Source: Syngnathus acus (lineage: Eukaryota; Chordata; Actinopteri; Syngnathiformes; Syngnathidae). From it: a stretch of 64,000 nt of DNA. A program made the position numbers and the translations under genes. Under the pieces are notes generated by a model. It was not told the DNA's origin and made no database searches. It worked only from the letters and a program-made list of their open reading frames with translations. Below, one piece after another: positions 1 to 16,597 of the stretch; position 1 is the stretch's first letter, and the number at the start of each line of letters is the position of its first letter. The stretch is taken from positions 7,007,000-7,070,999 of the forward strand of contig NC_051098.1 of NCBI RefSeq assembly GCF_901709675.1, read 5' to 3'.

Positions 1-153
1 CTTGATTTGCCACCTATAGAATGCCCCCGCAACCTGACTACGAATAAGCAGTAGAAGATGGATGAGTGGACAGCTCTTGACATGGCAGAAGGAGAAACTG
101 ATTTGCCCAAGTCCATGCAGGATGTTGAAGTACACAAACTGTACATTTGTAAG

Positions 154-292
154 GATGATGTAAAGCTACAGACACACTGGCAGTGATAAACAGCTTGAAG
201 AAAGCATGCTTTTCCTCCATTGGCGAATGATGTAACGCTGCTGGCGCACTGGCGGTGACAAACAGCTTGAAGCAAGCTCGCTTATCCTCTTT
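154..292. repeat. Two-copy tandem duplication of about 71 bp
   Basis: Copy 1 starts near 154 and copy 2 near 225. Both run from a 'gatgtaa.gct' block through 'actggc.gtga.aaacagcttgaag' to a 'tcctc' end, with scattered substitutions. The same core (gtgacaaacagcttgaag) recurs at about 20957-20975, between lca5l-A and lca5l-B, so the unit is dispersed as well as tandem. Confidence 0.6.
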
Positions 293-1069
293 TAAAAAGA
301 GATGTCCAACTAAGTCTTCCTTTCATTTTCTGAAAGTCATTTTACAGGATAGTCACCCATTTCTTGACAGCATGAGAATGAGACCAGATGCTACAAAATA
401 TTTTACAAAGAGTGTTTTAACAAGTTTGTGTGTTTTAGCAAGCTTAGAGAAAGTGGGAGGGCTAAAACAGAAAAAAAAATTATTTCGTCTCTCTATGTAG
501 CAGATTATCACCTTTTACAGGTGATTTGGAATATACTGTACCCCCCATGACCAACAGCAGCTTACTGTAACACCTTGGGAAAGAGATTCACGAGGTTTGC
601 TACTTACTGCAGGAGATCTTTGTGTTGATATGGTGGGCTGTGATTTGAGTTCAACGCTCTGTACTCAGAGCATTCAAATGTATTCATTAGTTCACATGAG
701 TATCTTTGAGTTAAAAACCAAAACAAAGGCCCCTATATAGGCAATGAAAGCCAGAAAGGGAATGTGCAGCAGATTTGTGGCTCCCTTCCAACATTCTATG
801 TGAGGCTGCAGTACACAAATCACAGAGTTGCTGACTATTAAGTGGACGTGCCAGGATGCACCGTTAATTCCAAGGCTGTGTCAGGTCAGAGCAATCGTCT
901 GCTTCCAGACAGCCAGAGGGGTGTATGGTCTGTGTTGAAGAGGGCGGAGTGCTGTTTCACTAACAGTACAATTAATGAGTGAACATGTCAGTGGGGATTT
1001 GCTGTTCTGGCATGCTATGAAGATTATCTTTCTAATATAGTGGAAAAATGGTTCATTTGCTTGCTTAAT

Positions 1070-1114
1070 CATTCATTCATTCATTTATTCATTTATTTAT
1101 TTATTTATTCATTT
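1070..1114. repeat. (CATT)n/(TTTA)n tetranucleotide microsatellite
   Basis: Eleven tetranucleotide units mixing catt and ttta are visible directly. Confidence 0.9.
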
Positions 1115-1490
1115 CTGAGTTCTCCATTTAAGGACCAAGGATGCAAACAAGCAGAAGGATAAGGTCATTGAAGCAAAGGTCTGTACAAATCTTGTGCCAT
1201 TTAATGACTTGTCAGCTCATTTGAGATACGCCATTTCCATAAGACTGAATAATGCTGTGTCAGCAACAATGGTCAATATATTTCAAGACATAATTTAGTT
1301 GTGATTAGAGGAAATATGGTGTCTTTTAATTAAGCAACCAATGGGAATGTATGTATGTAAAAATCTAGGTGCAGAGAGTTGTGTAAACGCATCTGTATCT
1401 AATCTTAAAAGCACATCATTATTGCGTGAAAAGCACAACTATCAATAACTGAACAATTATTAGGATTCTATATAAATAAATTTACACTGC

Positions 1491-1530
1491 ATTGCATTGC
1501 ATTGTATTGTATTGTATTGTAATGTATTGC
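1491..1530. repeat. (ATTGC/ATTGT)n pentanucleotide microsatellite
   Basis: About eight pentanucleotide units shift from attgc to attgt, with one aatgt variant. Confidence 0.9.
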
Positions 1531-1700
1531 GCCATATTCCAAAAACATGCATGGTAATTGAAGACTCTAATCCATAGGTAAGAATGTGATTGCGAATTGT
1601 TGTTTGTGTAAGTGCGCATTGCCATTGGCTGGCAACCATATCAAGATGTACCCTGCCCCTATTTAGGACAGTGAACTACAAATGTTTCATCTGACTTGCT

Positions 1701-1745
1701 GGTATGGTATGGTATGGTATGGTATGGTATGGTATGGTATGGTAT
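1701..1745. repeat. (GGTAT)9 pentanucleotide microsatellite
   Basis: Nine perfect copies of ggtat. Confidence 0.95.
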
Positions 1746-2372
1746 TGTTTCATTACCTTTATTAGCATTTTTTAAAATCAAATATGAGTGATTTTTCTTT
1801 GTATTGGAACTCTATATCCTGTATGACACACTACATTGAAATGTAATTAGTTTTATTTTATTTTGTAATCCCCAACACCAGTCTTTGTGTCCACAACACT
1901 ACAAAATGGTTATAATTAGAATTCTTCAGTTCCTTTCAAAGAAAACTACAAAGCAGCTTGAATCACTTTGAGCTGTGGTGAAACAGCAGCAGCGTGTGGG
2001 TGCCTACAATCAAAGCAACATTCGCTACTTATTTATTTGTCCTTATCAAGGTTATATTCAGTGTGTTTTGCCGTTGCACTTGCAGGACAGTAAATTTGAG
2101 TGCTTCTCAATGTCTTCTAGACGCAAGAAGACAAGAAGCTGAGGGAAATCTTTTTTTCTGTGAAATCGCAATCATCTTCCACCCCTTATGAAGAAATTAG
2201 GTACACATTACAATGTCAAAACATAGTGAAATCTGGCACAGTTTGAATTAGACGTAAATATGTTGACATCTAAACAAATTGGGCAATGTTGATATTAAAA
2301 ATACTGTTTATCACGGTAAAAAAATAAAATAATATATGTATTAAATAAAAAGAGGACAAATATGACACTGAC

Positions 2373-4061
2373 CTTGAACAATGAGGCTTGCTGTTTTCTT
2401 GTCATTGCCCTCGAGGTTACAGCTCACTTGTCCCTCATGGAGCCTCTCCACACTTTTAAGAACCAACACCCAACCATCTCCATTCTGACTTTCCACTGCC
2501 GTCACATTGGGAATGAGGGAGGAAAGTACGCCGTGAACTCTGGAAATGGTGACCACGACTGTGCTGTTCAGCTCCCACAGCATAAGAGCCCACCCTGCGC
2601 TCTGGATACTGCAGGTGAAGCGGGCCTCATCCCCTCTAAGGACAGTCAAGCTGACAGGCGACAGCTTTAAAAGAGTGGAAACTGAAAAATATTCAACATA
2701 GAACACGGAATTTATTGTTTTGCCACATTTGGGAAAATGAAACTACATGCAATATGCCAAATTTATATTAATTACACCCAATCCTGCATTCAACACAAAT
2801 GCCTAAAAATACACCCAACAGGTCATCCAATAACTTGTTCAAACAAGAGTCGTGCATGATGTCACAGGAGACCTCAGCATATGATGCCAACACAGAAGTT
2901 TACAAACGTTACCTGGCTACAATAGTCCCAAAAGAATAACAACATTTTTCAAACAATATAAGGATTGCTCTGTTGGTATCTGGTGGCAACTTTGTGCCAA
3001 AGAACTTTGTTGAAGGGGTTTAAGAGCTTCATTGAGATAACATTTTTATGGGTTATTACAGAAAAACAAGCAAATTCAAATTCATTTCAAATCAATTAAT
3101 TTGATTTATATTGCTAGTGGAACCAGAATGTATGCCTTGTAAGGAAACGAGGTTCACTCTCTGTAATACTTGGAAATGTAGAAAAGTAACTTCCCTCCCA
3201 AAGTAGTAAGCAGCTAGTGCAACGTCATCTCTCATAAGACGAAAGGTTGAATGTATGTTTTATTGTTTTTACATTTTACAATAGATTAAATGTTTCACCT
3301 GCATTATAGTTAGCATGCTAACAAAATAAGCCTGTCTTTTATACAAAGGTTTTCATAATGGCAAGTCTGGAACTATGAATTCTATTTCCATGTTTTCCTT
3401 TGGGAACATTTTCTTCGTCATCTGGAAAATAAGTGTTCAAGAATGGATCGTGTTCGACTACAGGTTCCACTATACATTATTAAGAGTCTCTGAGAAAAGG
3501 AGAAAGCAAGCTCCTACCAACACCCAAAGAGATGTGGACTAATTGGTTCACGCCACAATACTCAGAGGGATGCATAACTCCTTTGCGGTGAACTTGGCAT
3601 AGAGGATCATAAATTATTCAGCCATTTAGGAAATGAGGCCTGGGAAATTAAAAAAAAAAACATCTGGGCCAAACAAACAGTTTATTGCAATCATAGAATG
3701 GCACACTAATGAGCATCATTTGAGTTTAATCCTATTGGGAATCAAGGACCAGTGATTCTGAATTCTCCTGCTATTGGTTCCATCTTACTGATATTATTCG
3801 GAAGAAAATTCATAACAAAGTGCAACGAGATCATTAGGAGCTCCTCGAACTAGATGGTCTGTGGGTGTAAACAGAAGTAGTGCCGCACTTCAACACAAGC
3901 ACTCTGGCTGTTAATGCATACTTTACAGGCCTCCTTGACATCACCATCATCATCGTCATTATCATCATCACTTGTCAGAGAGGCGGCAGTTTGCTTTATG
4001 CTCAATTCTCACCTTGAGTGCTGCACAGCAGAAGAACCACCCACCGAACACAAATGTGCAT
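2373..4061 (-). CDS. igsf5: igsf5 (JAM4), immunoglobulin superfamily member 5, 5' part only
   Basis: IGSF5 is a single-pass junctional adhesion protein with two Ig domains. Two coding exons are visible. Exon 1 (4013-4061) encodes a start Met and a hydrophobic signal sequence (MHICVRWVVLLLCSTQ). Exon 2 (2373-2681, 309 nt) encodes the first V-type Ig domain. Both junctions are phase 1, typical of Ig-domain exons, and both splice sites are canonical. In the joined protein the Ig disulfide pair is Cys40 and Cys104, the core Trp is Trp52, and Asn55 and Asn75 sit in N-glycosylation sequons. The block VLRGDEARFTC...GWALMLW resembles mammalian IGSF5, and the position beyond sh3bgr matches human 21q22.2. 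The second Ig domain, membrane segment and tail are not in the window. The 5' untranslated exon and promoter are not identified. Confidence 0.85.
2682..4012 (-). other. igsf5 intron 1
   Basis: This is the intron between the signal-peptide exon and the Ig exon, bounded by GT (4011-4012, minus strand) and AG (2682-2683). It is AT-rich, with a short (CAT)n run near 3941-3970. I see no other coding feature in it. Confidence 0.75.
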
Positions 4062-7000
4062 TTCAAATGAGGTAATCCATCAATCACGGCAGAGGGCACC
4101 TAAAAATAAAACAGTCAAACAGATAGTCATCTTGGTGTAAACATGTTTCAGTCAAGTTAAGTCAAACTACACCATCCAGCCAAAACATTACGGCAAATAG
4201 ACACAAATGAGATCCATTCCAAGAGATGTATCAACATTTGTGCCCCAACAAAATATTGCTTTGAGTTATGATTGTGGTGCAGTGGTTGTTGTTTGCTGTG
4301 TCCCTCAAAGGAGGCAAAATATGAAAAATGCTTTTGATTTATTTCTAGAAATGCAAATTGCAAGTGCACTCTCTGAAAGCATCAATCAAAACTGAGCGAT
4401 ATAACCAAAGTCATTAGTTCTCAATCTTTTCTCAGCGCCTACTGTAAAACACGTTTTTCAGCCAAGTACCTCCCAACCAGTGCAAAGCATTTTTGGTTGG
4501 AAATGAGGAAAGACTTAAAACAGAATTCTGTGCCATCATTGTCTGCTTTCTTACTCTTTGAAATTCCATTTATATAGTGGGCTCTCCTGAACTGTTTGTA
4601 ACTCTGAATATACAACAATAAAAAAAGACATAAATATAAAATAAGACACCATGCACTTTTTGGGGGGATGATAGTGAAGAACTGTTCTCAAAAATGATTA
4701 ATTTAATTTTAAATGAAGATTTCAAGTGTTTGACAGGTGATGCTAGGTTGGCATGTCACAGATTGGGTTGAACCAGGAGATTGAATATGAAACTCATTTA
4801 CTGAATTTATATATTACCTGAAACATTTACACCATTTACAAATTATTTTTAAGGAATTTTTGCATATATACTTCTTTTAAATATATCTTAAAATCTCTCA
4901 TACCCCCATTCGAGAACCATTGGCCTAAGCAAAGGCAACATTTCTGAGAAACACTATGTCCTGCATCATTTTAGAAACATTTTAATTTGGTTATAAAGTG
5001 TTCCGTTAGTGGGAATTAAGGCATATTCAATCAGGCAGAAAGTATTGTACAATTAAAGACTGAATATTTACTCAACAATAATAAACCTAGCTATAAAACA
5101 ATGCATTAAAATAGCAAGTCTATCTGAAGGTTTAATTAAAGCATTGGGGAAAAGTGATCACTTCAAGGACTGTACAGTAATTCCTGTGGGGAAAGTGAAA
5201 TGAAATGGTGATCCCCATTATATTTTCTTCAACAAAAGAGTAAATTCCTTTTTGCTATTGGGAAATCAGTAATACAAACACCGCTTAAAATGCCTCCAGT
5301 AGAAGATACCAATTCAGCATTACATTTTGATATTAGAATATAATAAAGTAACAATATTGCCAAATTTGTACGAGTGGAAAACAAGTACATTGGAATTCTT
5401 GCGCGTACCTCTGAGTTAAGTGACTAGCGGGAAAAACAAATAAGATGCATAACTGATACAAACGGCACATTATAAATAAAGCAATAAAATAAATGGATGT
5501 ACATACTGAGCTTAATTTTACTCTAAGTGGTTATTTAAATATAATAAATATAGCACTTGGTACCGTGAAGTAACTTCATTTATTACATTATATATAGCTC
5601 TTTATAATTATGGTGATTAATTCACACTTTAATGTATCCTTCTGTTGTCCTTCTGTTGTCTTGTTTTTTTCTAGGTATTTTTTACATTCAGATTTTAGTG
5701 TAATGCATCAAAGATCCGTGCAATAAATACAATCTAAATGCTGTCTGTATTTGTTCCGTAATTTTGCAACGTCTCACAAAGTGAACCAAGGAGACACACA
5801 TTCAAATTCTAATGTGCCTGTACAAATGGGGAAGAATCAATATTGCTCCCTTGTCTATACTATTGTATGATCAAATGTGTCTGACTTACCTTGTCATTGT
5901 GGAACAGCCGTAAGAATCCGCACACGATAAATATATTTCATTAATACTTCTATACTGTTATGTGAGGGGCTCTGCTACATCACCCAAAAACGTCCTGTTA
6001 AATATTAGCAAAATGAACTTTGCCCAGCAACCCAAACTGATGCAGATACCTGCACATGCAGATTGATTGAAACAGCAAACAGTGAGTAGCCCTTGTATAG
6101 TCACACTTCCCACAAAGCACAAAAATAAAACCGGATAAGTGAATGGAAGCCCACATTGGTTAATGCCTGTGTACTTTGTGCACCACACTAAAAGGTTTAA
6201 TTGAAAATCATAATTTGTATCTTTGCGACAGCTCTCGTACGTGATCTTATGAGATTGAGTAGCGTGAGAGAACAAAGGTTTCTTTGTAGAAGTGAGAAAA
6301 CAGCCTTCTGCTGTCAAGAGCACATGCATCATTCCACTCGGTGAAGGTCAGTCGGCAAAGAAATATTTACTGCTGAGATGCGTGTGTGGGGCAAGGGGTG
6401 AATTACAGCACATTGTGGTTGTTGCCGTGACTTTAGGCTTGTTCTATCTGAAGTAATTTCTTTAGAAACTTTCAATTTGAGGACATTTTGTGTTACACCG
6501 ATGGTACTAAATGGGCTTTCACTTTAGTGCTTTTCCATCTGTTACTGATGATGCAGCATCAGGAGCAACTGAGGTATCATTATTTTGCACAAGGATACCG
6601 CAATACGATCACAATGGCCAGGGATCGAACCCCCATTAAAAAGGTAATGTCACTATTAATTAAAACGGAATAATTTTCTTAGAGCAATGTGTACAGATAA
6701 GAGGTTAATTTACCTTTCACACTGACATAACCTAGAGACAACATTAGAGAAGGAAAGATAATGAAAACTGTGTGGTCCCATCACACTTGCCAGGCTTTGA
6801 ATAGTGTTCCATTGATCTATAAATAGGCAAAAACTTACCAAATATAGCCACCTAATCATGTTTTTTCAAACCACTTTATTGCAGTTGCATCGCATTCATG
6901 TCTTAGTCACATATTGGTTTTTAACAAAGTGCATTGTTTCCGACAACAGTGGTCATTGAAGTGGCGGAGTAGCTTGTAGTCTTTCAGCATGTGCTCATGG

Positions 7001-8761
7001 CTTCCTCATTAGAAATCTTAGTGTGTAGTATCCATGTAGCTGTGTGTTGTGTTGGTAAAACTGAAAAATAAAATAAGTCGCGGGAGAAAGTCTAAATCCC
7101 TAAACAGAACTTGAGATAACAAGAAAATGTATACCAGTGTGAATTTTTGTCTTTACATGTAAACATATAAAATGTTTGTCAAAGTAGCATTAAAGACATA
7201 ATTTGCAGCACTATGCTACACTGCACATATTTGTTAGGCCAACAGTAAGTGTCGAAATGTGAAATATAAAAATTCAATCCATTGTTGTGGTCAAAAGAAA
7301 AGGCGATGATGACTTTTCACTTGACAACTTCAAGCACATGACCAGTGTTTTGTGTTTTCTGTTTTTTTTCCAAGGCGGGTGCAGCGCTGCCTTGGGGGAA
7401 GAGTTGAGACGCTGCCTAAAGGAGTCGAAGTGGTCAATGGTCAGGGGTCAGGGACAGATGTCACAGGATGCTCCTTCAGGCTGGACAAACAGAGCAAAAT
7501 AAAAACAAGGTCACTGGTTTTTCAAGTGGATGTGATGGTGGAGGTAGCCGCCACCACTCTGCCAGTGTGCCACCCAATCCAGCCACTCCTCCGCGGGCGT
7601 ATCCGAATCTCACTTGGCAGCTTTCGCTAACGCACTCTGACAGGGGCTCGCAGGGCTCGGGAGGGGTTGCAATTTCTGCAATGCTCGCTCTTCCAGAACC
7701 TGCATGTTTCCTTGACTGGGTCACAACAGCCTGACATGCCAAGACTAATTGTAAGAGAGGCTCTGCAGAGGAGGATTATGTCGGATTGTTACCATCACTG
7801 CCTCACAGGAGCCAAAATTGAGACGTTTGTGCTTTCACTGTGACGACAGATAATTCTAAAGGCATGTTTGTGCTCGATGACGCTGCTAGTACGTGAGCTT
7901 CAGTTTGTTCCCATGAACCAAACTGACCAACGATGAGGCAAATAATGACGTGCCTCAATTAAAATGTAAACCTGAAGATTCAGTAGTCATGTGATTTGGA
8001 CTTCAAATATTTTCCCCCCAAAAATACCAACAGAGATGGGTACATGTAATGGGATGTGTAAAGAAAGACTTTTCAGTGGTACAGCAGCATCACCAGCCTT
8101 GAATACAAAATGTATTAGTTGTACATTCAATACATTAAGTACATACATGAAAATATTAACACTCTGTTAACATTATTTTATAGTCAAGAATTTTCGACAT
8201 GATATGCATTCTTGATATGATGATCACAGTTTGACCATTCGGTCAATGTCTAATTAATTATAGGAGTAACTGATTGTGAATCAAATACAGGTTTCATTAT
8301 ATTGTGTGAATGTTGAGACGCTGCAGATTTTTATCAAGCTTTAATTGCATCTCCATTGATCGGTGGATTTGATCTCAGTCAAGGAGCAAACAGTGTGGCT
8401 TGTTTGTTCACTTCAGAAACTATCAGGTTTTGATCATCTTGAACTTGTTCCACTATAATAAGATTAACTAAGAGTTCATGAGCAGAAAATAAATGATGCA
8501 GCAATGATGCCATGGTAATACATCAAAGCCCTTACGATGCATCCAATCAGATTGCTCTCCATAATAGTCACATTTGCATGCTCTCTGGCCTTATCTTTGC
8601 AATGGCAGATTTTTTATACAACTCCATCATGGAATCAAATGTGTATCTCATGGTGTGGCTCATGCTTGTAGATAAAACTCTGCTGTCACCAAGTGGTAGA
8701 GTGCGGGGCATGAGATTTACCTAAAATGGGAGGGCGTCAGTATGTTGTTTCCTTCCCTCAA
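4062..8761. other. Interval between igsf5 and sh3bgr
   Basis: No protein-coding exon is supported. It should hold the igsf5 5' UTR and promoter and the sh3bgr 3' UTR. A tttatt (AATAAA on the minus strand) at about 6887-6892 is one possible sh3bgr polyadenylation signal, weakly supported. A hAT-like element lies at 4412-4922. A stretch at about 7370-7760 is clearly richer in G+C than its AT-rich surroundings and is open in several frames on both strands, but it shows no recognisable protein. Confidence 0.4.
4412..4922. mobile_element. Probable hAT-type non-autonomous element (MITE)
   Basis: The left end reads cattagttctcaatctttt. The reverse complement of the right end reads caatggttctcgaatgggg. 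Both resemble the cagtggttctcaaac terminal inverted repeat common to vertebrate hAT elements. The interior is AT-rich and non-coding. No clean 8-bp target duplication is left. Confidence 0.55.
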
Positions 8762-13920
<5,159 letters not shown>

Positions 13921-14879
13921 AATGTTGCTATTTTCTTATTAGCGTAAGCAACAAGTAGGCTCTCAAAGGAGAAGGTAGCCTCCCTCCTCTATTATTAGAA
14001 GTGGCAGCGCGACACGCACGGTCACACGCACGAAATTGCACGCACCCACACACATAGTGCTGAGGTTATTTTTGCCAGCGGGCTCCATCACCGAACGATT
14101 GGTGGCTTGTGCCCTGGAGGAGCAGCACTGATTGGCAACTTTAGCTGTCAGTCGGCCAGGGGAAAGTAAAGTTAGCCTCCAGCTTCTTGCTGAACATACA
14201 TGGACAGAAATAGTCACGACTGGTGTGCTCAATCTTTTTCACTTTCTTTGATTTTTTTTGCACCTGTCACTCACTCAAATTAAATTTATCAGACGTTTTA
14301 CTTTTGTACGTGTTCGCCATTGCAATCCTGTTTGCCAAAACGGCATCAGGAGCACTGACCCACTTTTACAACCTAAATTCTAATATTTGCTCCAATGAAA
14401 TTCTCTATTTTTTTGCAATTCTCTTTGCTTTTCTGCTTCTGGTTCTACATATATGTTTATGCATGTTAGAATTTTTTTTTCAATCAAATTTCAGCCTCTG
14501 TGTTGCCATGCTCAGGGCCTTCAGAATCATTTGTTCAGTCCCATGTAAATTAAACCAGTGATTCTGCAATGCATGAAAAATCATCTGGTGTGCGTAGCAA
14601 ATTGTCCAATATCACTTAGTTAGAAAATTGTGCCTCTGTTCTGAAGCTGGCGCCTTCTGCAGATCAGACCTGGGAAGCGTAGATAGTCCCTGACAGTGAC
14701 CATTAAGTCAAAGTAACAAACTTTACAAAATACCAACTATATACCAGTAGATGTTCCGCTGAGCTGGTCCTGGCTCATGTGTGAATGAAATCATCAATGG
14801 GCTACAAAAACGTTGTCACCGGAATGTAAAAGTTCGTAAAGCTGCAGACATTTTGGTGCAAAAGGGTCAATAGAATACA

Positions 14880-15012
14880 ATCCAATCCACTCACAGCAAC
14901 GACTTCACATGAGCAATTTAAACTGCAATAAACCGAAGCATGTTTTGGGCGATCTGAAGAAAACCTGAGTACCCAGAGAAAATCCCACGTAAGCACAGGG
15001 GAGAATGCCAAG
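14880..15012. repeat. Interspersed fish repeat tail (SINE/LINE-like)
   Basis: The sequence around 'cctgagtacccagagaaaatcccacg' is a decayed form of the very common fish segment that reads like 'ggagtacccggagaaaaccc'. A second decayed copy is at about 46640-46740. Confidence 0.55.
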
Positions 15013-16372
15013 ATTTTCATTTCATGTTTATGATCTCTAACCATTAGCATTGCGGAGAAGTTGTTGCCTTTTCCAGCATATTTACAGTAGAATCCTTACA
15101 TGGTATCCATCCTAAATGTTTTTTGTGTCGTACTTGGCCAGTAAAGATGATTCTGATTTTGAATTGGGCCTGCAATAGAACTGACATATAGGGTAGGTTT
15201 ACGACAACCCATTCATTTATCACTTGCCCTCATCAGCTTCATAGCCCATATCCCAGTTGACTCCAAACAGAAGTGACGCACCCTGCACTGGTCGACAGTC
15301 GGAGGGTAGAGAAAGTTTGCACAATGCAGGACTTCTTCAGAAAATAAAGCTAGTTTTTTCCTGAGAAGTGCAGAGGAAACTGGAAGCAGCAGTCAGAAAA
15401 GAGAATGTGTGCTCAAATTTGACCCATACCATTGAATGTGTAGTGCAGTTACTTCTCCCGTATTTTCAGCCTGATTTAAAACAAAAGAACATTCCTTTAA
15501 TATAAATGATTTCATTGTTTTGTTGAAATATACTACATACACATATATACATATATACAAGAACATATACAGGAATGTACAGAGCGTGACTAGACAGTGA
15601 ATGAGCTACATGAAGTCGTACCCTAAACAGGTGGGGGGTGGTTCCTTGCTCAAGGGCTCCTGGAAGTGCCAAGCACATAGTCTTTCCATTGTTCCATAGC
15701 AAGTCCTCGGCTGTTCTGCTTTTGTCCTCCTTTGGTTTTGTACCTGCATCTTTAAATCCTCAACCGACAAGTCAAGTCCTTGGTTCGACTATGGACTAAC
15801 TTGGAACGAGTTTGTCGTTTCCAATGTGGTAATTTCAGCAATCAATTTCCCATTCGCAACCGAGTCAAACTTTCAGTGCTCTTGGACATATTTTGAATAT
15901 CCAACACAAGAGAGCTGAGGTAGATAAGGTCAATTGTCAAATCAGTGCTCCAGCTGTCACTAATTTCAAGCAGCACTTTTTTATTGTATGCCAAATGAGT
16001 CCTATAAATGTCTTTATGTCAGACTCAAAATAGCTGAGGTAGCTAAGGTAAAAGGGAATAAAAATATACAATCCACATCCATAAAATTCTCAATTAGCGT
16101 TAAACGTTCAAGGGTCATTTTCCGAAATTCAAGCATGGCAAATCCCGAACAAGCTAACGTGATGTCTGAGGTAGCAGGCGTTATCATCTCTACATATCTT
16201 TTTCTGCGTCCTACCACAATTGAATGGGTTTTCTTATTTTTGATAGCAATCAGTGCTCCAATTGTAGACTACACTTAATCACCTCTCAGGTTTAGGTGCT
16301 ACTTGGAATACTTAACTTTTGGTGAAGAGATCAGAGAATGCCCAATAGTGTTTGTCAAGCTAAATCTTAGCT

Positions 16373-16378
16373 TTTATT
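16373..16378 (-). terminator. Probable polyadenylation signal of lca5l-A
   Basis: AATAAA on the minus strand, about 220 bp after the lca5l-A stop codon. Confidence 0.5.
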
Positions 16379-16597
16379 GACCCCTCCAGAAAGTGATTTG
16401 TGTGCAGGTGTCTTTTCATCTAATTTGGAGGTGGGAGTGTGCATTTGTTATGCTTGGGTTCAGTTTTAATTCCAAGTGAGTAAAAAAAGAATAAATCTTG
16501 ATCCTTAAAAATGAACTGCTGATAAAACCAGCTGGTACAAAATTGTAGAGGGGCAATATAATGTCAAATACTCAACAGAGTTGAGTAAAAATAGAGA

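Larger units (their letters stand above)
1..2372. other. Left flank: igsf5 intron or intergenic DNA, no exon recognised
   Basis: I see no coding exon here on either strand. A second Ig-domain exon of igsf5 would be expected to the left of 2373, but none was recognised, so it probably lies outside the window. The stretch holds a tandem duplication near 154-292, three microsatellites (1070-1114, 1491-1530, 1701-1745) and a short repeat-like segment near 1622-1672 that resembles the common fish 'ggctggcaacca' repeat tail. Confidence 0.5.
13921..16597. other. Interval between sh3bgr and lca5l-A
   Basis: It holds the sh3bgr promoter side, just above 13920. The lca5l-A 3' UTR is at its right end, with a probable polyadenylation signal at 16373-16378. 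A fish repeat tail lies near 14880-15012 and an AT-rich (CATATA)-like run near 15533-15575. Imperfect internal duplicates lie at 15914-15960 and 16033-16260 (gctgaggtag... and cagtgctcca... each occur more than once). I see no coding exon. Confidence 0.5.

Noticed and set aside
7287-7742. Cluster of overlapping open frames on both strands
   Set aside because: Length is explained by local GC content. There is no family motif, no plausible splice structure and no codon signal.
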